Assembly: GCA_023376005.1 (NCBI GenBank)
Contig: CM042151.1
Coordinates: 80,262,917 to 80,326,916 of the forward strand
Source of the DNA: Doryteuthis pealeii
Lineage: Eukaryota > Mollusca > Cephalopoda > Myopsida > Loliginidae
Length of the DNA stretch: 64,000 bases
Reading direction: 5' to 3'
Numbering within the stretch: position 1 is the stretch's first letter; every line of letters begins with the position of its first letter. Below the pieces are notes generated by a model. It ran no database searches. It saw only the letters and a program-made list of their open reading frames with translations, and was not told the origin of the DNA. The position numbers and the translations under genes were made by a program. This document shows positions 48,495 through 60,539 of the stretch, piece after piece.

Positions 48495-48785
48495 GAATAG
48501 GCTAGTTAGCCGGTTCCGGTAAAATAGAAAAACCTGCTTTTTAGGCTCATTTTACTGGAACCGACTAACTAGCCTATTCTCAAAATTCAATACTTTTCTG
48601 TTTATTTCTTTTATTGTTTATTTATTTATTTATTTTTACCTATTCTTTTTATAACTTATAAGGTTTGATTAGAAATAAGTTAAGGAAGAAGCTATTTAGC
48701 CGGTTCCGGCAAAATAAGACATGATAAGATAAGCATAAAGGTAGGTTTGTCAATTTTACCGGAACCAACCAACTAGTCTTTCTTA
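48495..48785. repeat. Two hairpins with a shared GGTTCCGG end
   Basis: Hairpin 1 (48,495-48,580): GAATAGGCTAGTTAGCCGGT pairs with ACCGACTAACTAGCCTATTC-type sequence on the other side. Hairpin 2 (48,685-48,785): GCTATTTAGCCGGTTCCGGC pairs with TTACCGGAACCAACCAACTA. Related half-sites lie at 47,215-47,245 and 47,712-47,755. They resemble juxtaposed terminal inverted repeats of a small DNA element family. Mirror copies are in the left arm. Confidence 0.7.
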
Positions 48786-50940
48786 AACTTTGTCTTTTAA
48801 GAAAATTAATTTAATTTTAAGAAATTGGAAGAAAATCTTATATAAAATTATTCAGTTAAATGTGTAAACTAGGTATACCCAAAATTAACCTAAAATGCGT
48901 TTTTGACAAAATGAATTTAGCCCCCCCCCCTACAGAAAATAATTTACCAAAAATCAGGGAATTATCGGATTTTAATGAAATTTTCTGTGTTGATTTATCA
49001 ATAAATGAACTTTATAATGCATTATTTATTTTCTTTTAAAACTTTCTTATTTTTTCAGGTCATTTAATTTTTACCCCCCACCCCCCTCTTTTTGGGGCGC
49101 GTAAAATCTCGGCGAGTTGGTCAGTGTTTGATACTAATTACAGTAGAAATAAAAAGATAAAAGACCGAAGTTGTGAATAGAAAAAAATTTTTAAGGGGAA
49201 ATATTCTATGAGAAAATAAGTACCGAGAATCAGAAAATAAAATGTAAAAAAAGAATGAATAAATAATTTTTGAAGATTTCTTTTTTACTCATTTCGATAA
49301 TTATTTAATTGGCTATTACCTTATAAAAGGAAAAATCATACATCGATATTTTTTCTGCTCAAAAATTGAGGGGGGGGGAGCCTAAAAGAGTTTTTCTTTG
49401 TTTGACTAAAATAATTCTCTGATTTTTGGTAAACTTTTTAAAATCGCTAATATTACATTAATTTTGTAAACATGCCATTTATAAAGAACGTTTATGGCCG
49501 AACGCGATCGAAATTGACCAAAAAAATCGTTTTAGATATATTAAAAATGAATTAAATGTGTAATATTATTTTGCTTTTTTATTGATGGTCATTATGTTAC
49601 TACTTATTGATTTAGACAAAAGTTTGACCTTAAATAATCGATTTAATTAATTTTAATTCGTTTTTAAAAAACATTAGCAGACTTTAACAGCCAACTTTTG
49701 GGTATCCCTATTGTAAATCTTCCATACCCCCCCCCAAAAAAAAATTTAAAAACAGTTGATATGTAATACTAAAATAAATTTTGAGGTGAATTAATTAAAT
49801 ACTGATTTTTAAAAACCTCTAACAATAGATCCTGACCCTTAGGTACCGCCATTTTCGGGTCACACGATCAGTTTAAGCAATATTGAATAAACGAAAGTAA
49901 ATATTTTTGAACTTTGTTTTTTTGAAATCTCACAAAAAAAAAGTAATGATCATTAGGTACCACCAATTTACCCCCCATATTTAACACAATGAAACTTGCA
50001 GAAAAATTAATATTATCTTGAAATTTTTTTTCCATTCGAAAGAAAAAACATTAAACAAACTCCTGATGATTTTGAAAAAAATTTTTCAGCTTACAGAAAT
50101 AATTAAACAATGTTTTCATTTTTGCACTGTTAAATCAACTAAAATTTAACATAGCTAAAAATAAGTTACGATAAGAGGATTTTTAAAAAATTCTATGAAA
50201 AATCAATTAATAGTCAGATTTTCACGAAAATTTCCATAACTATTTACCTTTGGATGTAAATATATCTGAAATAGTTTTTTCTTAAAATATATTAGGGGAA
50301 ATATTTTTTTAATGAGATCTACACTCCCCCCCATTTTCAGAAAATGTTCTTACTTTTTTTCTATAAAGATAAGAGTTTGAATGACTATATAAAAAAATTG
50401 TATAATATACAACACAGTAGTTTTTTTTGGAAAAATTAATGAATTCTGAAATAAAAAGTCCCAAAAAATGTCATAATATTAAAAATTTTTTCTTTGCTTT
50501 TTTAATTGGTATGTATTATATTCTATTAAATTGTCAAGAAAAAAAAAATTTAATTAATTTTTAAGAGATTTAAAATCTTTGTGTGCTTAAATAATTTTTT
50601 TTTTTTAATGTTAAAAAATCTTTTTTTGTGTGTACAAATTGAATTTTTCTTTAATATTTAAACATATGAATTTTAGAATTCAGGTGAACTAAAAATTTGT
50701 CCAATCCACGATATATTAATATTTTTTAAAGAATTTTTAATTTTTAGTGTTGAATGGTAATGTTTGATTTTTATGATATATGGAACAGTAAAACCAATTA
50801 AAAAAGAAAAAAAAGTTTTCAAATGATAATATTATGACATTTTTTGCACTTTTTATTTCAGAATTCATTAATTTTTCCTAAAAAAAACTACTGCATTTAT
50901 ATTATACAATTTTTTTAATATAGTTATTCAGACTCTTATC
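48786..50940 (+). other. Intron-like sequence of ZNF unit 3
   Basis: Made largely of dispersed repeats: 48,875-49,450 (reverse-sense copy of the 61,725-62,265 repeat), 49,500-49,690 (~190-bp repeat) and 49,960-50,340 (reverse relative of the 13.5-14.8-kb repeat). No coding signal. Confidence 0.55.
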
Positions 50941-50950
50941 TTTATAGAAA

Positions 50951-51100
50951 CCCCTCCATATGAGCAGGATGCAACACAAGGTCAATTTCTTAAGTGGAAT
51001 TTAACTGTTTTTTTCTCCTAGACTGGTTACCTAGCCATGGTTAAAGAGCCCAGTCAACCCTACTATTTACCCATAGATTGAGGGAGAGTAGTTGGATGCA
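50951..51100 (-). repeat. SINE-A, 5'-truncated, right-arm copy
   Basis: Minus-strand reading ends CTGCTCATATGGAGGGG and contains GGTAACCAGTCTAGGAG and CTATGGGTAAATAGTAGGG. The head is missing. Confidence 0.75.
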
Positions 51101-51154
51101 TTGGTAAATATAAATTATGTTTAATAAGTGAACATTCAGTATAAAACATTCGGG

Positions 51155-51247
51155 AATTTATTGAAACAAAAACTATTATGAATATATAATTGTAAATAAT
51201 ACATAATGATGTTCTTTTCTTTAATAATATTTCTTTTTAATTCACAG
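51155..51247 (+). promoter_or_regulatory. Conserved 3' splice acceptor region, unit 3
   Basis: ATTGAAACAAAAACTATTAT, TAATTGTAAATAATACATAA, TTTTCTTTAATAATATTTC and TTCTTTTTAATTCACAG with AG at 51,246-51,247. The same block precedes the terminal exons at 6,405, 17,647 and 59,883. Serves splicing of the terminal exon if transcribed. Confidence 0.6.
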
Positions 51248-51711
51248 ATTTTAATTGAATTGGAGAAGAACTGAATTCAATTGATGACCATACATCTAAA
51301 GAATTATTTTAAAAGCAAACAGACTGCTTAAAAATCATCAATTGAATGACACTGTGTTTTCACTGAATTAATAATTAAATTATCAATTTCTGTGAATTTT
51401 CAATGTAAATGCAAACATGCACTGGATATTTTTTGTAAAATAAGTAGATTAACAGTGAGTTTACATTTGGAAGCACCTAATAAATATCACCAAATAACCT
51501 TGCAGGGAACCCTACAAGAGTGATTGGATTCAAGGCAACTGTATAATTTGAGAACATACATAGAAACACTGAACTGGAGAAATTTCTTCTCTTGTGTAAT
51601 GTATATAGAACAGCGTTTTCAAACCATTCAGTTTTCAAAACACACTGCAGAGAAATCATATATTTCTGAAGTGTGTTGGTCAGAATTTTGAGAGTTCATC
51701 TTTAAAAAGAA
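51248..51711 (+). pseudogene. Decayed 5' part of the ZNF unit 3 terminal exon
   Basis: After the acceptor: TTGGAGAAGAACTGAATTC and an ATGACCATACATCTAAAG frame (M-T-I-H-L-K) that stops after 15 codons. Around 51,640-51,705 a finger trace HTAEKSYISEVCWSEF runs into a stop and is frameshifted relative to the array. Confidence 0.65.
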
Positions 51712-52749
51712 ATGCAAAAGCATACAGGAGATAAAACATTCTCTTGCGATATGTGTGGATCAAGATTTTCAAACAGTTCTAATTTAAAGATACACATGCG
51801 AGCACACACTGGAGAGAAACCCTACAATTGTGAAGTGTGTGGATCGACATTTTTAAGAAAATGGGATTTAAAGATACACATGCAAATACACACTGGAGAG
51901 AAGCCCCACTCTTGTGAAATTTGTGGATCTGCATTTTCAAAAAGATGGGATTTAAATATGCATATGCGAACACACACTGGAGAGAAACCCTTTACTTGTG
52001 AAGTATGTGGATCATCATTTTCACAGCGTTCTAATTTAAAAAGCCACATTCGATTACACACTGGAGAGAAACCCTTTTCTTGTGAACTGTGTGAAATGAC
52101 ATTTTCATATACTTTAGCTTTAAAAAACCACATGCAAACACATACTGGAGAGAAACCCTATAAATGTGAAGTATGTGGAAAAGCATTTCCCAATAGCTCA
52201 CCTTTAAAAAGACACATGCGAATACACACTGGAGAGAAGCCTTATACTTGTGAAGTGTGTGGATCAACATTTGCAGTCAAATCCCAATTAATTGTTCACT
52301 TCCGAACCCACACAGGGGAGAAGCCATACAGTTGTGAAATTTGTGGATCTGCATTTACAAATAAATCAAATTTAACAAAACACTCACGAATACACACGGG
52401 AGAGAAGCCGTACATTTGTGAAGTATGTGGATCAGCATTTACAGTGAATTCTCGATTAAAATCACACATGCGATTACACACTGGAGAGAAACCTTACATT
52501 TGTGAAGTATGTGGGTCGGCATTTGCAGAGTATTCCTATTTAAAAACACACATGCGATTACACACTGGAGAGAAACCTTACATTTGTGAAGTATGTGGGT
52601 CGGCATTTGCACAGAGTTCACAATTAATATGCCATAATAGAAAACATACCGGAAAGAAACCCTACACTTGTGAAGTATGTGGATCAGCATTTTTGGAGAG
52701 TGCAAATTTTAAAACACACATGAAAACTCATACTGGAGGGAAGACTTAG
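51712..52749 (+). CDS. C2H2 zinc-finger protein, 12 tandem fingers (unit 3)
   Basis: A 345-residue ORF consisting of twelve perfect 28-residue C2H2 fingers (residues 10-342) joined by TGEKP or TGKKP linkers, ending THTGGKT. All Cys2His2 ligands are present. Helix positions -1/2/3/6 differ in every finger (for example N/S/N/I, R/W/D/I, K/W/D/M, Q/S/N/S, E/S/Y/T, Q/S/Q/C), far more diverse than in unit 1, so this array could specify a long composite DNA site. Fingers 2 and 3 share an unusual Trp at position 2. The ATG is within a linker after a decayed finger. The stop truncates a further finger that continues past it. Expected to act in the nucleus; no effector domain. An inverted, indel-rich copy lies at 41.9-40.8 kb. 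Confidence 0.8.
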   Translation: MQKHTGDKTFSCDMCGSRFSNSSNLKIHMRAHTGEKPYNCEVCGSTFLRKWDLKIHMQIHTGEKPHSCEICGSAFSKRWDLNMHMRTHTGEKPFTCEVCGSSFSQRSNLKSHIRLHTGEKPFSCELCEMTFSYTLALKNHMQTHTGEKPYKCEVCGKAFPNSSPLKRHMRIHTGEKPYTCEVCGSTFAVKSQLIVHFRTHTGEKPYSCEICGSAFTNKSNLTKHSRIHTGEKPYICEVCGSAFTVNSRLKSHMRLHTGEKPYICEVCGSAFAEYSYLKTHMRLHTGEKPYICEVCGSAFAQSSQLICHNRKHTGKKPYTCEVCGSAFLESANFKTHMKTHTGGKT

Positions 52750-53160
52750 TGTTACAAAGATTGTGGATCAACTATTTTGGGGGGAGTTCAAATTTTAAGA
52801 TACACATGAAAACTCATACCTGGGGGACCAAGCTGCTAAGTACTAATAGCAGCTATCAAAGGAATATGCTCCATCCAAAAACAATCCTTAGGATACAAAT
52901 ACTGTTTATAAAGGAATCAAGTGTTAACCCTGGGCAGAGATCCCTTGGCTTCTAAAAATTGATAAAAGACAAGAAAATAAAAGAGAGGTAAGACTTAGTG
53001 TTAAAAAGATAGTAGATCATCATTTTTGGAGAGTTCAAATTTTAAAACACACATGAAAACTCATACTGGAGGGAAGACTGAGTGTTACAAAGATTGTGGA
53101 TTGGTGCTTTCTGTACTTTCAAATATGCACATGCAGACAGAGTCAGAATTAGGTATTGAA
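52750..53160 (+). pseudogene. Finger remnants beyond the unit 3 stop, tandemly repeated
   Basis: Right after the TAG the sequence continues as CYKDCGSTI and, in a shifted frame, SSNFKIHMKTHT. A second copy of the last finger starts near 52,990 ([31 protein letters not shown]) and a third partial one near 53,075 (CYKDCG). AGACTTAGTGTTA and AGACTGAGTGTTA mark the repeated junctions. Confidence 0.75.
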
Positions 53161-53332
53161 CCATACATAAGGGAAATGTAGAGTTTTTATTGAGTTTTCA
53201 CAAGAAATTACAGAGGTAAAAGCAAATTCTTGTGAAGCTCAATATCTCTCAATCGGACTTGTCTCATGAGATGAAAATCCAATGGCATCAGTGTTTTAAA
53301 GAAAATCATATGTAAACATTGTTTGAATAATT

Positions 53333-53571
53333 GGACCATATGACCTTAAGGCACCCCTTTTGCAATTTCAATTCGTGGGGACATTTTTTCCATTTACACC
53401 GTCAAAATCCGGTTAATTGTTAACAGATGATTTTTAGAGTTTTTTTTTTTTAATTATAACCCTAACCCCTAACCCTAACCCCTAACAAACAACCGGATTT
53501 TTACAGTGTAAATGAGAAAAGTGTCCCCACGAGTCAAAATCACAAAAAGGGTGCCATAAGATCATATGGTC
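53333..53571. mobile_element. MITE family A, right-arm copy with telomere-like centre
   Basis: Ends GGACCATATGACCTTAAGGC and the complement of TGCCATAAGATCATATGGTC. The loop side contains ACCCTAACCCCTAACCCTAA (about 53,459-53,487). Confidence 0.8.
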
Positions 53572-54406
53572 GGAATAATTTTGTTGTCTCAGACTGTTGT
53601 CCACATCTTTATTGTAGTATGTAAAAGCACAACATTTCGGACACAGTATACTCCAGGATTTTTCAGGTGTTCCCAATCTATCCAAGCATAGCAATGAACC
53701 AATCTGGGAAATCATTTTGAGTAGTTTTATGATTAAAAAAATTATAAAGTCCGCAAAAAGGTTTGATTTGATTTTTTTTTTTTAGATTTATTATATTAGG
53801 CGTGTGACACGTGTTTCAGATGTTTGAAATTGTTATATAGCCCATTGCAGGTATATAATTGAGAGAGTACTTGTGTGATAGAGAGACAGAGACAGAGTTG
53901 AGTTGAGTTGTGACTTACTTGCTTCATTTCTTTTCTAGTGATTCGGCCATGATCGTCATCCTGTTGTATAATCTTCCAACTTCTTCAAAGTTCTTGTCTG
54001 GCTGTTTCATCTTTAACTAAGGGCTTCTTTTTAAATCATGCAATTAATTAACTACAAGACTTCTTTCCTTGATCAAAGATTTATTTCTGCCCGCCCTTAT
54101 TCAATGTGTGGAGTTAGCAACCACACAGTAGCCCGTCTGCTCTGCATTCATGTTGGTTGAAAACTGATTTCCTAACTAACTAAATCACATGACATGCGAG
54201 ATTCCCACCTTTGGGGTCAAGGTTACCAATGGTCTGGTATTTTTCCAATAGAAATCTACCTGACTTTGCTCTGATTTAAAAGCCAATGGCCCCTTATTCT
54301 ACAGGGTTTGTCAATAATCTATGCTTCAACTTAAATTATTTAACAAAATCCTTTTCAAGCTTATGCGCCTATTTGTATGCACCCTGGTAATTAGTGTGTG
54401 TGTATG

Positions 54407-54445
<39 letters not shown>

Positions 54446-55616
54446 GCATTTACAGAGGAACCAAATTTACAAGACAAATCTGTAAACATACGCGAAAGAA
54501 ACTCATCACTTAAAAAATATGTGCATCCCCAGATTTACAGATTTTCTCTTTTAAAAAATAGTACATATGCAAATATATATTGAAAAAAAAAATTCTATTC
54601 ATGCCATGTGTACTGACCAGAATTTACATGTGATTCAAAGTGTAGCATAATTATTGTGGTCTACAGGGAATTTGGGGATTGAAAACAAAATGGTAATTGG
54701 CTTTTTGGAGAAAGAGAAGAAAAAGAAATAAGAACAAAGGTTAAAGTTTGGTGCCAGCAATTAACTGACGAATGACCCTGGAAAAAGTTCCGGGTTTTGA
54801 CCAGAAACAGATGTGACCCTCCCACTCCTGGGACAAGAAACGGAAGAGAAAAATCTTTTCAGCTGAGCTTTTGTGGGAAGCAGACAAGGGCTTTCCTGGT
54901 TCCCCTGTATGAATTTCACATAAACATAATTTATGATAGAGTAAAATTAATTATTGAATCTATTATTGAGACAGTTGTTTGTGTTAGTATTGCAATGTAT
55001 AATTTCAATTAAACTTAGTTTAAAAAAATATTTTTCAACATATAGTAATTTGGAGTTTTTGATGTTTATTTTTTTTAAGCAATACGTAATTAAAAACAAC
55101 CTTAATCCCCTAAAACCGTAACCCAATTTGCAAAATATTAATTCATAGACTGTAGTTAAACTGTCATTGGGTACCACCAAAAAACTTTCCGTTTTGATTT
55201 TCCGACCGTCTTCAGAAGTCAGCCAAACAATGTTGTACACAAGTACTAAGTTGTACTTACAGTTCTATTTCTCCCTGGGGAGTGTCTTCTCTGAAAGTTC
55301 TTAGAGCTTTATGCTCCCTCACTGATGGGATTTAGTCTGTAGTCTCTTAACAACCTAAATTAAGAGGCCCTTAACCCAGGCTGAATCCTTCTAACCCATT
55401 AAAGACGGTTAATCATTCAACTTCCTGTCCCCTGCCACAGGAACATTCCACTAAATCCCAATACAATAAATATAGCCTATACTAGTCCATATGTAGATTG
55501 GGTACTGCTTATTTTTTTAAAAATGTGATATTCCACTCAAAAATAGAATGGCTTGTGCTAATGATGGTACTCCATCCATTATAGTCAGATACAGAGGTTT
55601 TTATTTCATATCTAAA
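53572..55616. other. Right-arm sequence between MITE A and element FB
   Basis: Contains a foldback-type end near 53,588-53,640 (GACTGTTGTCCACATCTTTA and CACAACATTTCGG), a possible LTR-like segment at 53,900-54,260 and a clean (CT)n at 54,413-54,443. The frame at 54,947-55,240 (minus) matches the left-arm frame at 38,359-38,667 only because the arms are copies. Confidence 0.45.
54413..54443. repeat. (CT)n microsatellite
   Basis: Pure CT repeat. Its left-arm counterpart (39,148-39,200) is a longer, irregular GA-rich tract. Confidence 0.95.
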
Positions 55617-56110
55617 AAATGCTTAGTATTATCTGCGTTATTCGAACTATTCTCCTCATTTTCATTGTTATCTGTACAACGTTTTTCGGCCAATATGCCC
55701 TCCGGCCTTCTTCAGGTATTTCAATTGGACACATGGCCTAGTGGATAAGGTAGTTAGGTTAAGACAGTTCTAAGTGACAGTTTTCTCTGGATTCCGGGTT
55801 CAATCCTGAGTAGAGGCAGTAACGTAGAATAATAATTAACACAGCTCCTACCCCAGCTATGGTTAGCAGAATGAGAACAGGATACCCCAGTGGACTGAAT
55901 AAAGGGTTACGTTCAAAGTTCTGTGATGGCTCCCGATTACGAAAAGCAGGTTTCCGACTATGACAAGAAAGTTCCTGAGTTCGAAATGAAGGTTCCCGAG
56001 TCCGACAAGAAATACCTGAAGAAGGCCAGAGGGCATATTGGCTGAAACGTTGTACAGATAACAATGAAGATGAGGAATAACGCAGATAATACTAATCATC
56101 AAGCCTCATC
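55617..56110 (+). mobile_element. Foldback element FB, long form with tRNA-like insert (right arm)
   Basis: Same element as 37,490-37,975 in reverse. The tRNA-like head is here on plus: GGCCTAGTGGATAAGGTAGT at 55,734 and TTCCGGGTTCAATCC at 55,792-55,806. Inverted ends at 55,620-55,725 and 55,995-56,095. Confidence 0.7.
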
Positions 56111-56880
56111 TCAAACATTCAGAGAAATAAAAAATGCTATGCTTGAAGTATTTTGCATAGAGAATGTGTGAAATATCCATTTCCATAGAATTCAAATTTA
56201 TGTGCATTAAATTTGTTATACTTCTACAATGCACAAAATATTTTAACAATTTTTAAAATACAATTCCTAATGATATCTAATTATAGAAAATACAATAGAA
56301 TTTTAAAAACATTTTGTCCACCACAGTAAAATAGGAATACAATTTCTTCGTAGTTTTTTTTTTGCTAAAAAAGAACAATTTCCTCGTAAATTCCTACCAT
56401 AAAATAAACTGAACCCTCATTTTATGTCTGTGTTTTTGCAATAAATGTTTTATTTTTCTTGCACCCGTCATTTTACAATACTAAATATATTTTCTTTATT
56501 TGTTAAAGAATAAAGAATAAAGAATATATATTAATATTGTAAAATAACGGGTGCAAGAAAAATAAAACATTTATTGCAAAAACACGGACATAAAATGAGG
56601 GTTCAGTTTATTTTATGGTAGGAATTTACGAGGAAATTGTTCTATTTTACCGGTTTTTGTTTTTAAAGAATTGAGAAATTGCATTAACGGTGCTTGGTTC
56701 CCTCAATTAAAACGTACTATTTACCCAACGCATACCCGGGTATGATATGACATAAGGTCACAAGTATGGGACTCGCTATTGAATAGTATTGAGCATATTC
56801 AATAGTAATGAATTAGTAAGACTAGCTTCTAACACTTACACCAGATGGATAACTTCCCCAAAAAGCTTATGCTTTCAGAG
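56111..56880. other. Right-arm sequence with a nested hairpin
   Basis: The inverted pair at 56,370-56,500 and 56,515-56,645 (CTTGCACCCGTCATTTTACA and its complement) mirrors the one at 36,957-37,228. No gene. Confidence 0.65.
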
Positions 56881-57061
56881 TTATCTCCCTTGACATTTTT
56901 AGAGACATTTTTGCATCGACCGTAGAAAAAGTAAGTTTGATTTTATAAGAAAATTTAACCCAGCAAATATTAGTTTATTTAAAGTGACTTTTTTTTATCG
57001 TTTCTTCCGTTCATATCTGACTTTTTTTTATCGTTTCTTCCGTTTAAATCTGATGAAACAA
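56881..57061 (+). other. Putative exon 1 of ZNF unit 4
   Basis: TTATCTCCCTTGACATTTTT start, a possible alternative donor GTAAGT at 56,931, a 33-bp tandem repeat of TTTATCGTTTCTTCCG and the main donor CAA|GTGAGT at 57,062. TTTTCTTTGTTTTCAAAAT follows the donor, comparable to units 1-3. Confidence 0.45.
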
Positions 57062-57062
57062 G

Positions 57063-59790
57063 TGAGTAAAACCTTCATTTATTTTCTTTGTTTTCAAAAT
57101 ATTTATCTTAAAAAAAAAAAGGATTACATTCAACAACCCCTCGCAAAATTTTACGAGGCGCGACAAAATCAAATTAAAGCACATAAAAAAAATGAACGAG
57201 ATTTTATATCATTATTATAAAGAATGAATAAATTGCGAGAAAAGTCTTGTATAAAAAATATTTTCGGCTTAATACTGCCTTGCGTTCCATTCTTTGAGGC
57301 CACGGAAAATCGAAACTACACGTGGAAATGTTTTTACTAAAAAAACGCTACATGGTAGCACGTGCGATAAAAAGAAAAGACAGTCGCAAACGAAGCAAGC
57401 GTTAAAAAATCATATAAAAAATTTAAAAAGAAAAAACACAAAAAGAAAACGTGCTTAAGATTTAATCTTATTGTATTAAATTAATCAAATTTTTTGCTTT
57501 GTGTGAGTTTGTTATTCATAAATTGAAAAATAAATCTGTTGACCGAAAATACTTGCATAGGCACTGCCAATTTGTCATGTGCTTTTCATTTTCAAAACAA
57601 ATGAAAATTAATTATATCGATAATTTAAAAAAAAAATGCAAAATAATATTATTACATTACACATCATATAATTTATTTTTAATACATTTTAAATTAAAAT
57701 GTATTAAAAATAAATTACATGTGTATTACACATGTAATTTATTTTTAATACATTTTAATACCTAATTTTAAAAATTCAAAATAATATTATTACTACACAT
57801 AATATGCAAAACAATATTATTACACATGATGTATAATAATATTATTTTGCATTTTTTTTTAAAATAATCGATTTAATTAATTCTTATTCGTTTTGAAAAT
57901 GAAAAGCATACGACAAATTGGCAGTGCCTATGTAATATTATTTCTGCAAGATATTGAAAAAAAAATTTTTTTCGGTTAATTTTTAAAAATTTTCCGATAT
58001 TTTAAAGCAAAATGAAATTGTGTGTGTGTGTGTGTGATCTTTGATCTTTTAAAATAGCAGAGATTGTATTTCTAAACAGCTACAGTACACGTCTTAACAG
58101 TACAGTACACTAAAATAGGAAAGTATATGATCACTACGTACCACCAATTTTCCTTGTGAAATTTAGCCCCTTATATTTAACACAATGAAACTTGCATAAA
58201 TGTTAATATTATCTGGAAAATGTTTTGTCCATTCAAAAGAAAAAACATTAAACAAACTCATGATAATTTTATTAAATTTTTTTCGGCTTACGGAAATAAT
58301 GAAAATTAGGAACGAAAAACAATGTTTACATTTTTGCAACGTAAAATCAATTGAAATTTAACGTAGCTAAAAACAAGTTATGACTACCGTCTTTTGAATA
58401 TTTTTTTTACGAGGTCTCCCCCCTCCCCCCATTTTATTTTATGAAATATGAAAAAAATGAACTGACAAAAAACGATTTTTATATTTTTCCTATAAAGATA
58501 AGAGTCTGAATAATTATATCAGATTTTTATAAGTTCCAATGCGAGAGCTTTTTAGTAAAAGAACCATAAATACAGAATTCTGCTAAAGAATATCAATAAA
58601 GAAATTGAACCTGTTGTAAAAAAAACGGACTGTTTTACTTATTTTTCAAGATAACGGTGAGTAATTTTTCTCCAGTCGCATAATTTGATCTTAGAATTAA
58701 CTTTTTTTCTTTTTTTTTTTTTGTAACAACTCTTTATATTCGTTATTTCTTTTTTGCGGATTTTTTTTTTAAGTTCAAAAATATTTACATTTTTTCTCCC
58801 TTCAATATGGCCTAAGCTGATCACCTGACGTATTTTCATGGTAACTATTGATTTCTATTCAGAAACTTTTACATTTTTTTAATTACATAGTGTATTTAAA
58901 ATACACTATGAACAGAAAAATTACTAAATTATTTATATTTATTTAAATATAATTTTTTTTTTTTTTTCATTCCAAACAAGCAGTGTGTAAAAACCTTTTA
59001 CCTTAGTATAGGAAACCTTGTCTTGAGAAGGGAAGCCCTTTTTTAAATTAATTACTGAATAGTTTCAATCAAAAGATTCAATGGAAATAAAACGAAATTC
59101 TTTAAAATAAACATTACAGTTTGTGACAATCATAGATGCTTTTGAGGAAACAATTTATATACCTAATTAAATTCATTTAAAGTATGAAATGCCTAATTCT
59201 AAGTTTCAAATTTCAAATTTTTAGATTAGGCACTGCCAATTTATTCACTTATTTTCATTTTAAAAACGAATTAAAATTAATTAGATTGAATATTTAAGGT
59301 CAAATTTTTGTCTAAGTCGAAAAGTAGTAACATAAAAAATGATGATATTACATATGCAAATTATTTTTAATACATTTAAACTATTATTTTGGTCAATTTT
59401 GCTCAAATATTTTGGGAACATGGCCACTTTTTTATGTATTTAGGAACTAAAAAAAAATCATTATTTAGAATTTTAAGGCTTATAACAATTTCTTCTTAGA
59501 AATCAATAATAAAATAGTTTGTCAAAGAAAGTATCAAGATTGAAGATGTATTTATCAAGATAGGAAGGAATAATAAATGTAACGTTAATTTTTTTTCAGA
59601 ATACAAGGTGTGTCAAAAATTATAGATTTTAAAGCTGTATTAACCAAGATACAATGAATGGGACATTTAAAGATACAATGAACATTTACCAAGATACAAT
59701 GAATGGAACATTAATTTTTTAGAAGGTGTGTCAAAAGTACCAAAAATCTCAGTACTTTTTTGCCACACCTTGAATGTAGAATATGAGATG
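57063..59790 (+). other. Intron-like sequence of ZNF unit 4
   Basis: Dispersed repeats at 57,600-57,900 and 58,130-58,440, a (TG)n at 58,020-58,035, a hairpin centred near 57,725 (AAAATAAATTACATGTGTAT with its complement) and MITE family C at 59,604-59,772. No gene. Confidence 0.5.
59604..59772. mobile_element. MITE family C, right-arm copy
   Basis: Starts CAAGGTGTGTCAAAAATTAT after a TA and ends TACTTTTTTGCCACACCTTG. Contains the AAGATACAATGAATGGGACA-type internal tandem repeats. Confidence 0.7.
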
Positions 59791-59882
59791 TTTATTAAAA
59801 AAAACTGTATTATGAATAATATAATTATAAATAATACATAATGATGCTGTTTTCTTTAATAATATTTCTTTTTAATTCACAG

Positions 59883-60520
59883 ATTTCAATTGAGTTGGAG
59901 AAGAACCAAATTCACTTGATGGCCAAACAATTGAGTTGGAGAAGAACTGAATTCACTTGATGGCCAGACATCTAAAGAATTCTTTTAAAGGCAAACAGAT
60001 TGCTTAAAAATCATGTTGAACAACACTGCATTTTCACTGAATTGATAATTAAAAACACATACATTGGAGACAAATGGGATTCTGGTGAATCTGTGGGTAA
60101 CTTACTTTTGTGAATTTTTAAAATGCAAATCTATACTGGAAAAAAAGATTTTTATATGAAGTGTGTTCATCAACATTTTTTATGAATTCTTCTAAAAACA
60201 CAAGCTGGAATCCCTACAATTGCGATATGAGAGGATCTCGATTTACAACAACTTCTACTTCATAAACACTATTATAAACCCACACTGGAAAGAAATTCTC
60301 CTTGTGGATCGAACAATTATATTTTGAAAACATTATATGCAAACACACTGTAGAGAAATCTCATACTGTGATGCATTTTTATGAGTTCCAGGATGAAAAG
60401 ATATGCAAAAACATATTAAAAGTAAAACATTTCTCTAGTGGATTTTCAAAGAATTTGATTTTACAAGCATATGTGTGACCACATATAGGAAAGAAATCCT
60501 ACATTTGGGAAATTTTACTT
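59883..60520 (+). pseudogene. Decayed ZNF terminal exon (unit 4)
   Basis: Follows the conserved acceptor (AG 59,881-59,882). The exon start is duplicated in tandem (GAGTTGGAGAAGAAC at about 59,894 and 59,932). A short M-A-R-H-L-K-N frame stops after 15 codons. Finger spacing persists (ACACATACATTGGAGACAA; ACACACTGTAGAGAAATC; KHTVEKSHTV; SSGFSKNLILQAYV) but Cys/His ligands are mostly lost and frames are broken. Non-functional as a zinc-finger gene. Confidence 0.75.
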
Positions 60521-60539
60521 AAAAAAAAGCCAACACGTT

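Noticed and set aside
54413..54443. Regulatory GAGA-type element
   Set aside because: A plain CT microsatellite with no promoter context; the mirror copy differs in length.
55731..55822. Possible tRNA gene on the plus strand
   Set aside because: The segment between boxes A and B is long and irregular and lies inside a repeat element; taken as a SINE-like head.
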